From: an uncultured Eubacteriales bacterium
Lineage (GTDB): Bacteria > Bacillota > Clostridia > Christensenellales > CAG-138
Reading direction: 5' to 3'
Assembly: GCA_900543475.1 (NCBI GenBank)
Contig: UQRU01000101.1
Span: forward strand, 1 to 7,614
Length of the DNA stretch: 7,614 bases
Shown: positions 1 to 7,493 of the stretch, piece by piece
Position numbering within the stretch: position 1 is the first letter of the stretch
How the letters are laid out: each line of letters starts with the position of its first letter
The notes under the pieces: model-generated
The model's input: the letters and a program-made list of their open reading frames with translations, nothing else
What the model was told of the DNA's origin: nothing
Database searches by the model: none
Position numbers and translations under genes: made by a program

Positions 1-76
1 CACACCTCCTCGCCCCCGCCGCCCCCTTCCGCCCCCCCCCCTCTTTTTTTTTTTTTCCCGGCCCCCCCCCCCCCCC
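1..76. other. Homopolymer-rich low-complexity flank
   Basis: This stretch is almost pure pyrimidine on the plus strand, with a run of ten C (32-41), thirteen T (44-56) and fifteen C (62-76). No gene is visible. On the minus strand it is a series of long G-runs directly downstream of addA and could form G-quadruplexes. Such runs are also typical of error-prone contig edges, so exact run lengths should not be trusted. No convincing hairpin-plus-U-tract terminator for addA is visible here. Confidence 0.8.
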
Positions 77-78
77 AA

Positions 79-99
79 AAACGCCGCCGCCCCCCCGGG
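79..99 (+). repeat. GC-rich intergenic repeat, left copy
   Basis: These 21 bases (AAACGCCGCCG, a run of seven C, then GGG) match the minus strand at 7432-7452 exactly. The similarity continues less precisely outward: both copies have a C-run and a CCCGG block before the A-run, with longer C and A runs in this copy. The copy stops 2 nt from the addA stop codon. Confidence 0.75.
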
Positions 100-101
100 G
101 C

Positions 102-3100
102 CTAAACGGGGACCGCAGCCCCGGTGCGCAGCAGGGCCACATAGCATTCCTTTACGGGCTTGCGGGTGATCTCGGCCAGGGCCAGGGCATAGAGCTGCAG
201 CTGGCGCACATGGGCCTGGGCGGCCTGCTGCTCCTGGCCGGGAGGGACGAAATCCGTCTTATAATCCACCAATACCCAGCCGTCCGGCTCCAGGAAGCAG
301 CAGTCGATGCTGCCCTGGAGCAGCACGGAGGCCTGGCTGCCGGCAAAGCCCAGGGCTTGGGCGGGCAGCCGGCAGCTAAAGGCCAGTTCCCGCTCCACCT
401 GCTGGGCCTTGCAAAGGCGCTGGCCCAGATCGCTTTGGAAGAAGGCGGCGATGGCGGGGGTATAGACCGCATCCGCCTGGGCGGCGGAGAGCAGGCCCTG
501 GTTTTGGAGGGCTTGCAGCGAAGCCCGCACCGAAGCGGCGGTGTGGGGCTGCAGGGGGATATGCTCCATGAGGATATGGGTTGCGGTACCCCGCTGGGTA
601 GGGGAAAGGGGCTGGTTTTCCAGCATGAAGGCGGGGCAGCGCTCCAAGGTGGGGGGGTTCCCCACCAGGGCGGATACGGTGACCTTGCTGGGCAGGCGGG
701 TATCCTGTAGGAAGGGGTAAGCCCAATTCAGCCGCGCCGCCAGCTGGGGGTCTGGGGGCGCGCTACAGGCGGCCGTTGCAAAGGCGTGGTAGCCTGCCGG
801 GTCCAGCACAGCCGACCCCTGGACGGGGGCTACCCCGGGATGCAGATAGCAGGCCAGCCCCGTATCCGGGTCCGGCTGGGGCAGGTAGGGGATGCCGGCG
901 GCCTGGCGCAGGGCCTGGGCGCCGGGCTCCTGGAGGACGGCGGGCAGCACCCAATCCAGGAAGGAGCGGGCCAATAGGCTGTTGCCAGGGGAAAGCCGGA
1001 AACGGGCCCGCTGGAGGGCGGCCAAGGGGTCCGGCAAGGCGCACAGCAGGATCAGGTGGGAGATAGCCCGGGTCATGGCCACATAGAGCACCCGCATCTG
1101 TTCCGCCACGGCCCGGTCGGCGGTTTGGCTGGCGATGGCGCTGTAGTAGAGGTTTTTTAGGCGGGTATTGCGGAACACGGGCTTGAGGCCGATGCCCAGG
1201 GCCGGGTCCAGCACCAGGGGCTGGGAGGCGTCCCGCAGGTTGAAGCCCTTGCCCAGGCCCGCCAAGAACACCACCGGGAATTCCAGGCCCTTGCTTTTGT
1301 GGATGGACATCACCCGCACCACGTCCGCGCCGCCCACCTGGGCGGCCCCCATCCGGTCCGTGTCCTTGGCCCGGTCCATGAACCGGAGGAAGGCGCCGAG
1401 GCCCTGGCCATTTTGGGCCCATTGCTCCGCCCGCTCCAGCAGGGCGGTCAGGTTGCCCTGGCGGGCGGCGCCGCCGGGCAGGGCCCGCACGTAGCGGGCA
1501 AAGCCCGTATCCTCCAGCAGCCGGGCGATCAGGGCGGGGAGGGAGAGCAAGGCCGCCTGCTCCTGCCAGAGGGATAGCCGGGCCAGGAAGCCCGCCGCCT
1601 TATGGCCCAGGGGGGTATCGTCTTGGGCGGCGGACAGGAGGGAATCCAGGCAGGGGCGGTCCTGCCCGCCGGCCCGGAGCCGGATCAGCTCCTCCGTGGA
1701 AAAGCCGCCGATGGGGCTGCGCAGCACGCTTAATAGGGGGATGTCCTGCCGCCGGTTGTCCAAAAGCCGCAGCAGGTTCAGCATCACCTGTACCTCCACC
1801 GCCTCAAAGTAGCCTCCGGTCAGCTCCGCGTAGGCGGGGATACCTTCCCGGGCCAGGGTGCGGGTCCAAAGCTCCGCCACCCGCTTGGGGGCGCTGTGGA
1901 GGATCACCATATCCCCGTAGGAGAGGGGGCGGCCATCCGGGCCGGGCCGGCCCTTCAGGCTGCGGATCCGCTGGGCCGCCAGCCGGGCTTCCGCCTCGGC
2001 GCTTTGCAGCTGCTCGGCAAGCGCCTCCGGATCCAGGCAGGAGTCCTCCTCCTCGGGGAGGCTTTGGGCCTTCATCAGGTGCAGTTCCCCATAGGCGGCA
2101 AGTCCGGCCCGGCCCTGGTGCAGGGCGGCTTCGGGGCCATATTGGATGCCGCCGGCTTCCCGGCCCATCACCCGGGAAAACAGGCCGTTTACCGCTTGGA
2201 TGACCCCGTCCCCAGAGCGGAAATTGGCCTGCAAGTCGATGGCCTGGCCCCCTTGGCCTTTACGGAAGGCGGCCTGCTTGGCTAAAAACAATCCGGGCTC
2301 CGCCATGCGGAAGCCGTAGATGGATTGCTTCACATCCCCCACCAGGAAAAGGTTGTCCCCTCGGGACACCGCCTGGATGATCCGCTCCTGAAGGGGGTTT
2401 ACGTCCTGGTATTCGTCCACGAATACGTATTGGAAGCGGCTCTGGTATTCCGCGGCGATCCGGGGCTGCTGCAAAAGGCCCAGGGCCAACCGCTCCATGT
2501 CCCCGTAATCCACCAGTCCCAGCTCCCCCTTGCGGGCGGCATAAGCGGCCTGGAAATCCAACAGCAGCTGTTTGAGCCGGGCGATATGGGGCTCCAATTC
2601 CTGGAGCCGGGCCGCGTGTTGGGACAGGGGCAAGGCCAACTCCTTGCCCAGCTCCTCCAATTCCCGCTTCAGGCTGTTGCGGGCCTTGACCACCGGCTCC
2701 TTCACGGCCCCCTCCGTGCCCCGGGGCCAGGAGAGCCGGCCAAAGGCCACGCTCTTTAGCTGGGCCCCCAGGCTTTCGTAGGTATGGGGCAGCAGCAGGG
2801 CCCGCACCTGAAACAGCTCCTGATCCAGCACCTTGGCCGCGTTGGGATAGGCTTCGGCGATCTCATCCCGCCGGTCCGCCAGGGCCTGGACCCTGGCGGC
2901 AAGCCGGCGCCTGCGGCTTTGCAGGAACACGGCCATATGGGGGGAGGCGGCAAGCCCCGCCGCATCCACTTGGTAGGCCTTATGGGCCTGGGTGAGCCAG
3001 GCCTCCATATCCGGCTGGGCGCAAAGGAATTCATAAAGCTGCTGTAGGCTCGAAAGGAAGGTGTCCTCGGAATCAAACAGGCTGGAAAGGCCGCTGAGCG

Positions 3101-3545
3101 CCCCTTCCCCATAGCCTTCCTCCAGCACCTGGTCCCATACCTCCTGCTGAAGCACCGCGGCTTGGGTCTCGTCCGCAGCCCGGAAGGCCGGGTCCAACCC
3201 GGCGGCGTGAAAATGCCGCCGGAGCACATGGGCGCAAAAGGCGTCAATGGTGGAAATACTGGCTTGGCCCACCCCGGCAGCCGCGGCACTGAGACGCTGG
3301 GCTTGGGCCTCCCAGCCGGGTTCCCGGGCCATTTGGGATAGGCGGCCGGCGATGCGCTTTTTCATTTCCCCGGCCGCCGCCCGGGTAAAGGTGATCACCA
3401 GGAAACGGTCCAGGGGGCAGCCTTCCGCCACCAATTGGGCGATGCGCTCGGTGAGCACGGCGGTCTTGCCGCTGCCTGCCGCAGCGGATACCAATAGGCT
3501 GCCAGGTTGGGTGATGGCCCGTTGTTGCTCATTTGTCCACTGCAT
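102..3545 (-). CDS. addA: AddA, helicase-nuclease subunit of the AddAB double-strand-break repair complex
   Basis: AddA is the ATP-driven 3'-5' motor and one of two nucleases of AddAB, which resects double-strand DNA ends and prepares a 3' tail for RecA. The 1147-residue protein shows the UvrD/Rep helicase (SF1A) motifs in order: Q-motif-like WTNEQQRAI at 3-11, Walker A GSGKT at 24-28 (K27), ITFTRAA at 51-57, TIDAF at 99-103, Walker B VDEYQD at 376-381, GDVKQSIYGFR at 403-413, NFRS at 441-444, HKSKGLEFP at 749-757 and RVLYVAMTRA at 818-827. The C-terminal RecB-type PD-(D/E)XK nuclease shows RGTATH at 985-990, GSID at 1078-1081 (D1081), VDYKTD at 1093-1098 (D1094, K1096) and QLQLYA at 1115-1120. 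It is slightly shorter than B. subtilis AddA (about 1230 residues) but looks complete. The ATG at 3545 is preferred because AGGAGG lies 6 nt upstream; an upstream in-frame TTG (3569) and ATG (3551) lack suitable spacing. It overlaps the end of addB by 17 nt. It ends in TAG at the edge of a GC-rich repeat. Confidence 0.97.
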   Translation of the reverse strand: MQWTNEQQRAITQPGSLLVSAAAGSGKTAVLTERIAQLVAEGCPLDRFLVITFTRAAAGEMKKRIAGRLSQMAREPGWEAQAQRLSAAAAGVGQASISTIDAFCAHVLRRHFHAAGLDPAFRAADETQAAVLQQEVWDQVLEEGYGEGALSGLSSLFDSEDTFLSSLQQLYEFLCAQPDMEAWLTQAHKAYQVDAAGLAASPHMAVFLQSRRRRLAARVQALADRRDEIAEAYPNAAKVLDQELFQVRALLLPHTYESLGAQLKSVAFGRLSWPRGTEGAVKEPVVKARNSLKRELEELGKELALPLSQHAARLQELEPHIARLKQLLLDFQAAYAARKGELGLVDYGDMERLALGLLQQPRIAAEYQSRFQYVFVDEYQDVNPLQERIIQAVSRGDNLFLVGDVKQSIYGFRMAEPGLFLAKQAAFRKGQGGQAIDLQANFRSGDGVIQAVNGLFSRVMGREAGGIQYGPEAALHQGRAGLAAYGELHLMKAQSLPEEEDSCLDPEALAEQLQSAEAEARLAAQRIRSLKGRPGPDGRPLSYGDMVILHSAPKRVAELWTRTLAREGIPAYAELTGGYFEAVEVQVMLNLLRLLDNRRQDIPLLSVLRSPIGGFSTEELIRLRAGGQDRPCLDSLLSAAQDDTPLGHKAAGFLARLSLWQEQAALLSLPALIARLLEDTGFARYVRALPGGAARQGNLTALLERAEQWAQNGQGLGAFLRFMDRAKDTDRMGAAQVGGADVVRVMSIHKSKGLEFPVVFLAGLGKGFNLRDASQPLVLDPALGIGLKPVFRNTRLKNLYYSAIASQTADRAVAEQMRVLYVAMTRAISHLILLCALPDPLAALQRARFRLSPGNSLLARSFLDWVLPAVLQEPGAQALRQAAGIPYLPQPDPDTGLACYLHPGVAPVQGSAVLDPAGYHAFATAACSAPPDPQLAARLNWAYPFLQDTRLPSKVTVSALVGNPPTLERCPAFMLENQPLSPTQRGTATHILMEHIPLQPHTAASVRASLQALQNQGLLSAAQADAVYTPAIAAFFQSDLGQRLCKAQQVERELAFSCRLPAQALGFAGSQASVLLQGSIDCCFLEPDGWVLVDYKTDFVPPGQEQQAAQAHVRQLQLYALALAEITRKPVKECYVALLRTGAAVPV

Positions 3546-6500
3546 GACCATCCTCCTGTTTTTGCCCAATGGCTGTCAAAAAGTCGTCCTTGTTCATGCT
3601 GCCCAAGCCCCTGGCCCGGCAGCCCAGCTGGGGATCAAAGGCGCAGATCCCCTTGTAATGGCAGGTTTTACAGGGGTCCGATTGCTTATAGCGGGCCGGG
3701 GAGACCGCCGCCCCCCCTTCCATAATGGCCCCCAAGGTGTCCCTGGCCTTATCCACGGCAAAATCCACCACCGCCTGGAATTCGTCCCGGCTCACCAAGC
3801 CCTTGCCCCGGCCGGTATCCACCCCCTCCTCCAGCATACCCGCCGCTTCCAGCACCGGGTCGCTGAGGGTAAGGCCCTGGAGCCGGAAAGCGGCTTGTAA
3901 CCGCTCTTTTAGGGGTGCGGCTTCTTCGGAAAGGGCCGGGTCCGCCACAGGCATATAGTACATGCCCGCCGGGGCGGCAAGGGTATGCACCGCCTCCAAG
4001 GCGGCTACATATAGGGGCAGCTGCAAGCGCAGCCCGTGATAGAGCTGGGCATAATCAAAGGCCTGTCCCCCTTGCTTATAATCCACCACCCGGTAATAGG
4101 CCGCCGCGTCCACCTGGGCGGTATCCACCCGGTCGATGCGGCCGCTGAGCTTATACATGGCCCCGTTTTCCAGCCGGAGGGTCAAAGCCGGATAGGGGCA
4201 GCCCTCCCCAAAGGAGACCTCGCTTTCCCCCGGCCGGAACCCGCTATCCTTCAGCTGGGCCACCATGGCCTGGGCCGTGGCCCGCACCGCTCCCACCAGC
4301 CTGGCGGCCTTGGCCCTGCCCCGGGCGGTATCCATCAATACCCCGCCGTTGTGGGCGGCCAGCAGGGGCGGCAAGATCCCATCCAGCAGTTCGTCCACCT
4401 GGGCTTCATCCAGGGCCCCTGGGTCTCGCTCCCGGATGGCCTGCAAAAACCCATCTAAGGCCTGGTGGCAAAATACCCCTTCATCCGCCCGCCGCTCCTT
4501 GTATTCCCGCCGGGGCTGGGCCCGAAGGCCATATTGCACAAAGTGCCGGAAAGGGCAGGTATTATAGGCTTCCAGCCGGGTAGCGCTGCCCCCCGGCGCG
4601 CCTCCGTACAGCTGCAGGGCCAGGTCGTAGCCAAAGGGCGCCGGGGATAGGGCGGGGAATAGGGCCTGCTCCAGTCCGGCCAAGGTATTGGCATGGTCCG
4701 GCTGGGCGGCATAATAGCCGTATAGGGCCGCCAAACCCGCCGGCGCATGGCCGGTATCCGCCAGGGTGCGCAGCCCCCGGGCCAGGGCGTCCAGCCCTCC
4801 CGCATCGCTGCCGGGCAGGGCTGGGGCCAACTGGGTCTCTAAGGGAAGGTCCGGGAACAGGGCCTGGACCCGATCCACCATGGCCGCCGGCAGGGCTGCA
4901 TCCGCCCCGGCGGACAGGGCATAGGATAGATAGAGCAATTCCCGGGGCTTGGTGAGCATCCCATATAGGTCCATATTGGCGGCCTGGGCCAACTCCTGGG
5001 TATTCTCCCAACGGGGCAGGCCCAAAGCCTCCAGCTGGGCCAGCTCCGCATCATCGATCACCCCGTCGTCCGGGGTGTCCGGCGGGAATTTGCCCTCGTT
5101 GGCTCCCAAAATGAACAGCGCCCGCAGATCCCTGGCCCTTGTCCGGTCCAGGCTCCCCAACAGCACCTGATCCACCGTGGCGGGGATGGCCCCGATCTCA
5201 TAGGCGTTAAGCCCTTCTTGGAAGATGGCCAGATACCGCCGGGTGGAAAGGGGCGTATCCCCTAAGATGGCGTGCATTTGATCCAGTACCGTGAGAATAT
5301 GGGCGTATACCTGGGCGTTTTCCTCCATCCGCTCCAGCTCCCCCGCTGCCTCTAGGGCCGCCGTACGGGCCTGAAGCTGGCCATATAGATCCAGCTCTTC
5401 CATATAGGCGAACAGGGCCTCGGTCTTGCCCGCCGCTGTGGACGCCCCCCCTAGGGCGTCCCGGAGCCGGAACAAAGGCCCCATCAGCCGCTGCCGGGCT
5501 GCTTCCGCCTGGGGCGGCGTGTCCGGCTGCCCCAGGGGCCGGGATAGGGATTGCCCCCGAAGCCCCCAAGCCACCAGATGATTTTCCAAATATTCCCAAT
5601 CGTCCCGGCTTACCCCGCACAGGCCGGTTTTCATCAGATCCAACAGGTCGTTCTGGACAAAGCCCCGGCTTACGCACCGTAGGGCGGCCATCAACAGCCG
5701 GGGCGCGGCGAAATCCGTCAGCTTATGCCGGGCATCGGAAAAGAAAGGGATGCCCCGGGCGGAAAACGCCCGCTCCAACGGCCCCATATAGGAAGGATCT
5801 CCCGCGATCACCGCCATGTCCCGGTACCGGACGCCCGACCGGGCAGCGGAGAGCACCGCCTCCGCTGCCGCCGCCGCTTCCCCCTCCCGATCCAGGGCGG
5901 CAAACAGCCGGATGCTGCCATCCGATTTCCCGCCATAAGGGAAAAAGGGAAAGGCAAAGGCCTCCTTTTCCAAATGCGCCAACATGGGGGCGGCAAACCG
6001 GGGCGGAAAATCCGGATGGGGCAAGGCGATGGTTTGGACATGGCAGCCCCGTTCCCCGGCCATGGCCCTGAGCCGGTCCAAGGCCCGGGCCTCCCCGGCG
6101 AACAGCCCTTTGTCCCGGCTGGGATTGGGGTCCAGCCGCAGGGCGATGTGCAGGGAAGCCGCCACGTCCATCAAAAGCCCCAGGGCCCGCCAGGTTTGCT
6201 GGCCCTTGAACTCGATGCCGTCCAGCACGATGTGCTTGCCCGCAAAGGAAGAGGTGGGCAGGGCTGCGCAAAAGGCTGCAAACCCATCCTCCTCATCCAG
6301 ATACCGGCCCTGCAAATACCCTTCTGTCTCCCCGTAGAGCCGGGCAAGATCCCTTAGCTTATCCCCCAACAGATCCCCTTCCGGCAGCCCCTGGGCCGCC
6401 TGGGCCAGCTGTTCTGGGCTGATCTCGCTGCGCTTGAACCGGGTAAACAGCTGGGCGCAGGCCTGGGTAAAGCCGGGGGTGTTCTGTACCCGGCCAAAGG

Positions 6501-6807
6501 CATACAGGGATTGCTGCATTTCCTCCAGGGTCTTGCGCACCGCCATGCGCTTGCCCTGGGGGCTCAAAAATACCCGGCCGTTGCCCTGCTCTTCCAGGGC
6601 TTGTCGGGCCAGGGTGGTAAAGGAATAGACCGGCGCCCCTGCAATGCCCTCTTCCGCCAGCTGGCGCTCGGTCTCATAGGTGAATTGCTCCGGCACGATA
6701 CACCGCACCGCCGCCCCAGCCTCCAGCAAGGCCCGGATCCGGCTGCGCAAATACCGGCTTTTTCCTGAACCCGACCGGCCCAGGACAAAATATACCGCCG
6801 CCGCCAT
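3529..6807 (-). CDS. addB: AddB, nuclease and Fe-S subunit of the AddAB helicase-nuclease
   Basis: AddB is the partner of AddA. In characterised AddAB it cuts the other DNA strand with its own nuclease, carries the Chi-recognition surface in an inactivated helicase fold, and holds a structural 4Fe-4S cluster. The 1092-residue protein begins with the retained Walker A motif LGRSGSGKS at 9-17, followed by the family-typical VPEQFTYETE at 38-47. Later helicase motifs are not recognisable, as expected for AddB. The C-terminal PD-(D/E)XK nuclease shows SGRIDRVD at 888-895 (D892), VVDYK at 907-911 (D909, K911) and LQLPLY at 928-933. The Fe-S ligands are C751 (in NTCPFRHF) and C1046, C1049 and C1055 (C-x2-C-x5-C), the spacing known from B. 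subtilis. It is a little shorter than B. subtilis AddB (about 1166 residues). It starts with ATG 3 nt after the thpR stop, and a GAGGAT ribosome binding site lies inside the end of thpR. No frameshift or missing key residue was seen. Confidence 0.97.
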   Translation of the reverse strand: MAAAVYFVLGRSGSGKSRYLRSRIRALLEAGAAVRCIVPEQFTYETERQLAEEGIAGAPVYSFTTLARQALEEQGNGRVFLSPQGKRMAVRKTLEEMQQSLYAFGRVQNTPGFTQACAQLFTRFKRSEISPEQLAQAAQGLPEGDLLGDKLRDLARLYGETEGYLQGRYLDEEDGFAAFCAALPTSSFAGKHIVLDGIEFKGQQTWRALGLLMDVAASLHIALRLDPNPSRDKGLFAGEARALDRLRAMAGERGCHVQTIALPHPDFPPRFAAPMLAHLEKEAFAFPFFPYGGKSDGSIRLFAALDREGEAAAAAEAVLSAARSGVRYRDMAVIAGDPSYMGPLERAFSARGIPFFSDARHKLTDFAAPRLLMAALRCVSRGFVQNDLLDLMKTGLCGVSRDDWEYLENHLVAWGLRGQSLSRPLGQPDTPPQAEAARQRLMGPLFRLRDALGGASTAAGKTEALFAYMEELDLYGQLQARTAALEAAGELERMEENAQVYAHILTVLDQMHAILGDTPLSTRRYLAIFQEGLNAYEIGAIPATVDQVLLGSLDRTRARDLRALFILGANEGKFPPDTPDDGVIDDAELAQLEALGLPRWENTQELAQAANMDLYGMLTKPRELLYLSYALSAGADAALPAAMVDRVQALFPDLPLETQLAPALPGSDAGGLDALARGLRTLADTGHAPAGLAALYGYYAAQPDHANTLAGLEQALFPALSPAPFGYDLALQLYGGAPGGSATRLEAYNTCPFRHFVQYGLRAQPRREYKERRADEGVFCHQALDGFLQAIRERDPGALDEAQVDELLDGILPPLLAAHNGGVLMDTARGRAKAARLVGAVRATAQAMVAQLKDSGFRPGESEVSFGEGCPYPALTLRLENGAMYKLSGRIDRVDTAQVDAAAYYRVVDYKQGGQAFDYAQLYHGLRLQLPLYVAALEAVHTLAAPAGMYYMPVADPALSEEAAPLKERLQAAFRLQGLTLSDPVLEAAGMLEEGVDTGRGKGLVSRDEFQAVVDFAVDKARDTLGAIMEGGAAVSPARYKQSDPCKTCHYKGICAFDPQLGCRARGLGSMNKDDFLTAIGQKQEDGHAVDK
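3552..3557 (-). promoter_or_regulatory. Ribosome binding site of addA, inside addB; decides the addA start
   Basis: A full AGGAGG on the minus strand lies 6 nt before ATG 3545. An in-frame ATG at 3551 abuts the AGGAGG with no spacing and so is an unlikely start. The site lies within the last addB codons (the Q-E-D stretch), consistent with translational coupling and balanced AddA and AddB output. Confidence 0.85.
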
Positions 6808-6810
6808 AAG

Positions 6811-7344
6811 CTAGATCCTCGCCCGGTGCAGGGGCAGATATACCATGCCCCGGCCCTGCCGCTGGCTTTCAAATAGGGTGATCTCCTGCACCTGCATGGA
6901 GGCGTTGGCCGGGACCTCCCCCAAGGCCGCCAGGTCCGCTGCCCCCAGCCCCACCCCACGGCCCAGGGTAATATGGGGCACATACGCCCGCTGCTCCCGG
7001 GGGAACCCCTGTTCCTGCAGGGCGGCCTGTAGGGATTCGTACAACGCGTTTAGCTCCTCCAACTGTCCCAATACCTGTACATAGGCGGTATACCCTTCCT
7101 TGCGGGCAAAGCCGCTGATCCGGCCCAGATGCAGCGCAAAGGGACGAATCCCCCGCACAGCTTCCTCCACGGCCAGCGCGGCTCCGGACAGATCCCCGCT
7201 TTCCCCAATGAAATGCAGGGTGATGTGGAAATTATCCGCCGGGGTGAACCGGCCCCCCCGGCTGGTATCCTTCAACAACATTTGCAAGCGGATCAGCTCC
7301 CGCTGAAAGGTTTTCGGCAGCTGGATGCCGATAAAAAGACGCAT
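6811..7344 (-). CDS. thpR: ThpR, RNA 2',3'-cyclic phosphodiesterase (2H phosphoesterase, LigT family)
   Basis: The 177-residue protein belongs to the 2H phosphoesterase superfamily, shown by its two HxT motifs: HITLHF at 40-45 (H40, T42) and HITLGR at 124-129 (H124, T126). The start MRLFIGIQLP and the tail REQRAYVPHITLGR are also typical of ThpR, and the length matches the family. ThpR opens 2',3'-cyclic phosphate ends of RNA to a 2'-phosphate; the E. coli enzyme was first described as a 2'-5' RNA ligase acting on tRNA halves. It is probably cytosolic, since no signal peptide or membrane segment is visible. The ATG at 7344 has GGGAGG 10 nt upstream. It is the first gene of the operon, directly behind a candidate promoter, and addB follows after only 3 nt. 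A role together with AddAB is not established; the link may be only co-transcription. Confidence 0.93.
   Translation of the reverse strand: MRLFIGIQLPKTFQRELIRLQMLLKDTSRGGRFTPADNFHITLHFIGESGDLSGAALAVEEAVRGIRPFALHLGRISGFARKEGYTAYVQVLGQLEELNALYESLQAALQEQGFPREQRAYVPHITLGRGVGLGAADLAALGEVPANASMQVQEITLFESQRQGRGMVYLPLHRARI
6815..6820 (-). promoter_or_regulatory. Ribosome binding site of addB, inside thpR
   Basis: GAGGAT on the minus strand, with GAGG ending 9 nt before the addB ATG at 6807. It overlaps the last thpR codons and stop, which suggests that addB translation is coupled to thpR. Confidence 0.7.
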
Positions 7345-7354
7345 ACCCGCCTAT

Positions 7355-7360
7355 CCTCCC
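7355..7360 (-). promoter_or_regulatory. Ribosome binding site of thpR
   Basis: GGGAGG on the minus strand is a strong Shine-Dalgarno match. It ends 10 nt before the ATG at 7344, slightly longer than ideal, and supports that start. Confidence 0.75.
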
Positions 7361-7370
7361 TGGACAGAGT

Positions 7371-7387
7371 CCCCGGCAGCGCCGGGG
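7371..7387 (-). promoter_or_regulatory. 5' leader hairpin upstream of thpR
   Basis: CCCCGGC (7371-7377) and GCCGGGG (7381-7387) form a perfect 7-bp GC stem with a 3-nt loop. It lies between the -10 box and the ribosome binding site, so it would begin within a few nucleotides of the predicted mRNA 5' end. It may stabilise the transcript or be incidental. Read on the plus strand it is followed by CTTTCCTC, a poor U-tract, so a plus-strand terminator is unlikely. Confidence 0.5.
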
Positions 7388-7396
7388 CTTTCCTCT

Positions 7397-7425
7397 AGTA
7401 TAGCATCATCGGCCCCATAAAAAAA
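7397..7425 (-). promoter_or_regulatory. Candidate sigma-70/sigma-A extended -10 promoter for thpR-addB-addA
   Basis: On the minus strand TATACT (7402-7397) matches the -10 consensus at five of six positions. It is preceded by TG one base upstream (TGC-TATACT), the extended -10 pattern. A T-run (7425-7420) sits 17 bp upstream of the -10 box in place of a good TTGACA box, so the -35 element is weak and the extended -10 would have to compensate. Transcription would start near 7390, about 45 nt before the thpR ATG. It is the only good promoter-like sequence seen upstream of the operon. Confidence 0.6.
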
Positions 7426-7431
7426 GCGCGG

Positions 7432-7452
7432 CCCGGGGGGGCGGCGGCGTTT
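7432..7452 (-). repeat. GC-rich intergenic repeat, right copy (inverted relative to the left copy)
   Basis: This is an exact 21-base inverted match to 79-99. Its CCCGGG side faces the operon and its AAA side faces outward, as in the left copy. It sits between the candidate promoter and an adjoining imperfect hairpin (7450-7491), whose left arm begins with its last three bases. Confidence 0.75.
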
Positions 7453-7491
7453 GGGGGCCCGGGGGCCCCTTGCGCCCCCTGGACCCCCAAA
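7450..7491. repeat. Imperfect GC-rich inverted repeat
   Basis: TTTGGGGG (7450-7457) pairs perfectly with CCCCCAAA (7484-7491). The interior can extend the stem through GGGGG (7461-7465) with CCCCC (7475-7479), with a mismatch and a bulge. Neither side is directly followed by a U-tract. It lies 2 nt from the next, perfect hairpin, and the two may be one composite element. Confidence 0.6.
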
Positions 7492-7493
7492 CC

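Noticed and set aside
104..125. Small hairpin at the end of addA as its terminator
   Set aside because: CGGGG (107-111) can pair with CCCCG (119-123), but the stem is only 5 bp, lies within the addA coding end and is followed by just three T. It is too weak to call.
3546..3569. Longer addA reading frame starting at the TTG at 3569 or the ATG at 3551
   Set aside because: The AGGAGG at 3552-3557 lies inside or directly against these starts. Only ATG 3545 has proper spacing, and the resulting N-terminus begins with the usual MQWTNEQQ-type segment.
210..6768. Many plus-strand and off-frame open frames of 60-220 codons across addA, addB and thpR
   Set aside because: They are antisense or off-frame shadows of GC-rich genes. 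Their products are low-complexity Pro/Gly/Arg/Ala strings without recognisable motifs, while the minus-strand frames carry complete family signatures.
7419..7452. Possible minus-strand intrinsic terminator ending in the T7 run (7425-7419)
   Set aside because: The GGGCCGCGC before the T-run finds no matching upstream arm, so no stable hairpin directly precedes the T-run. The T-run is better placed as the weak -35 region of the operon promoter.
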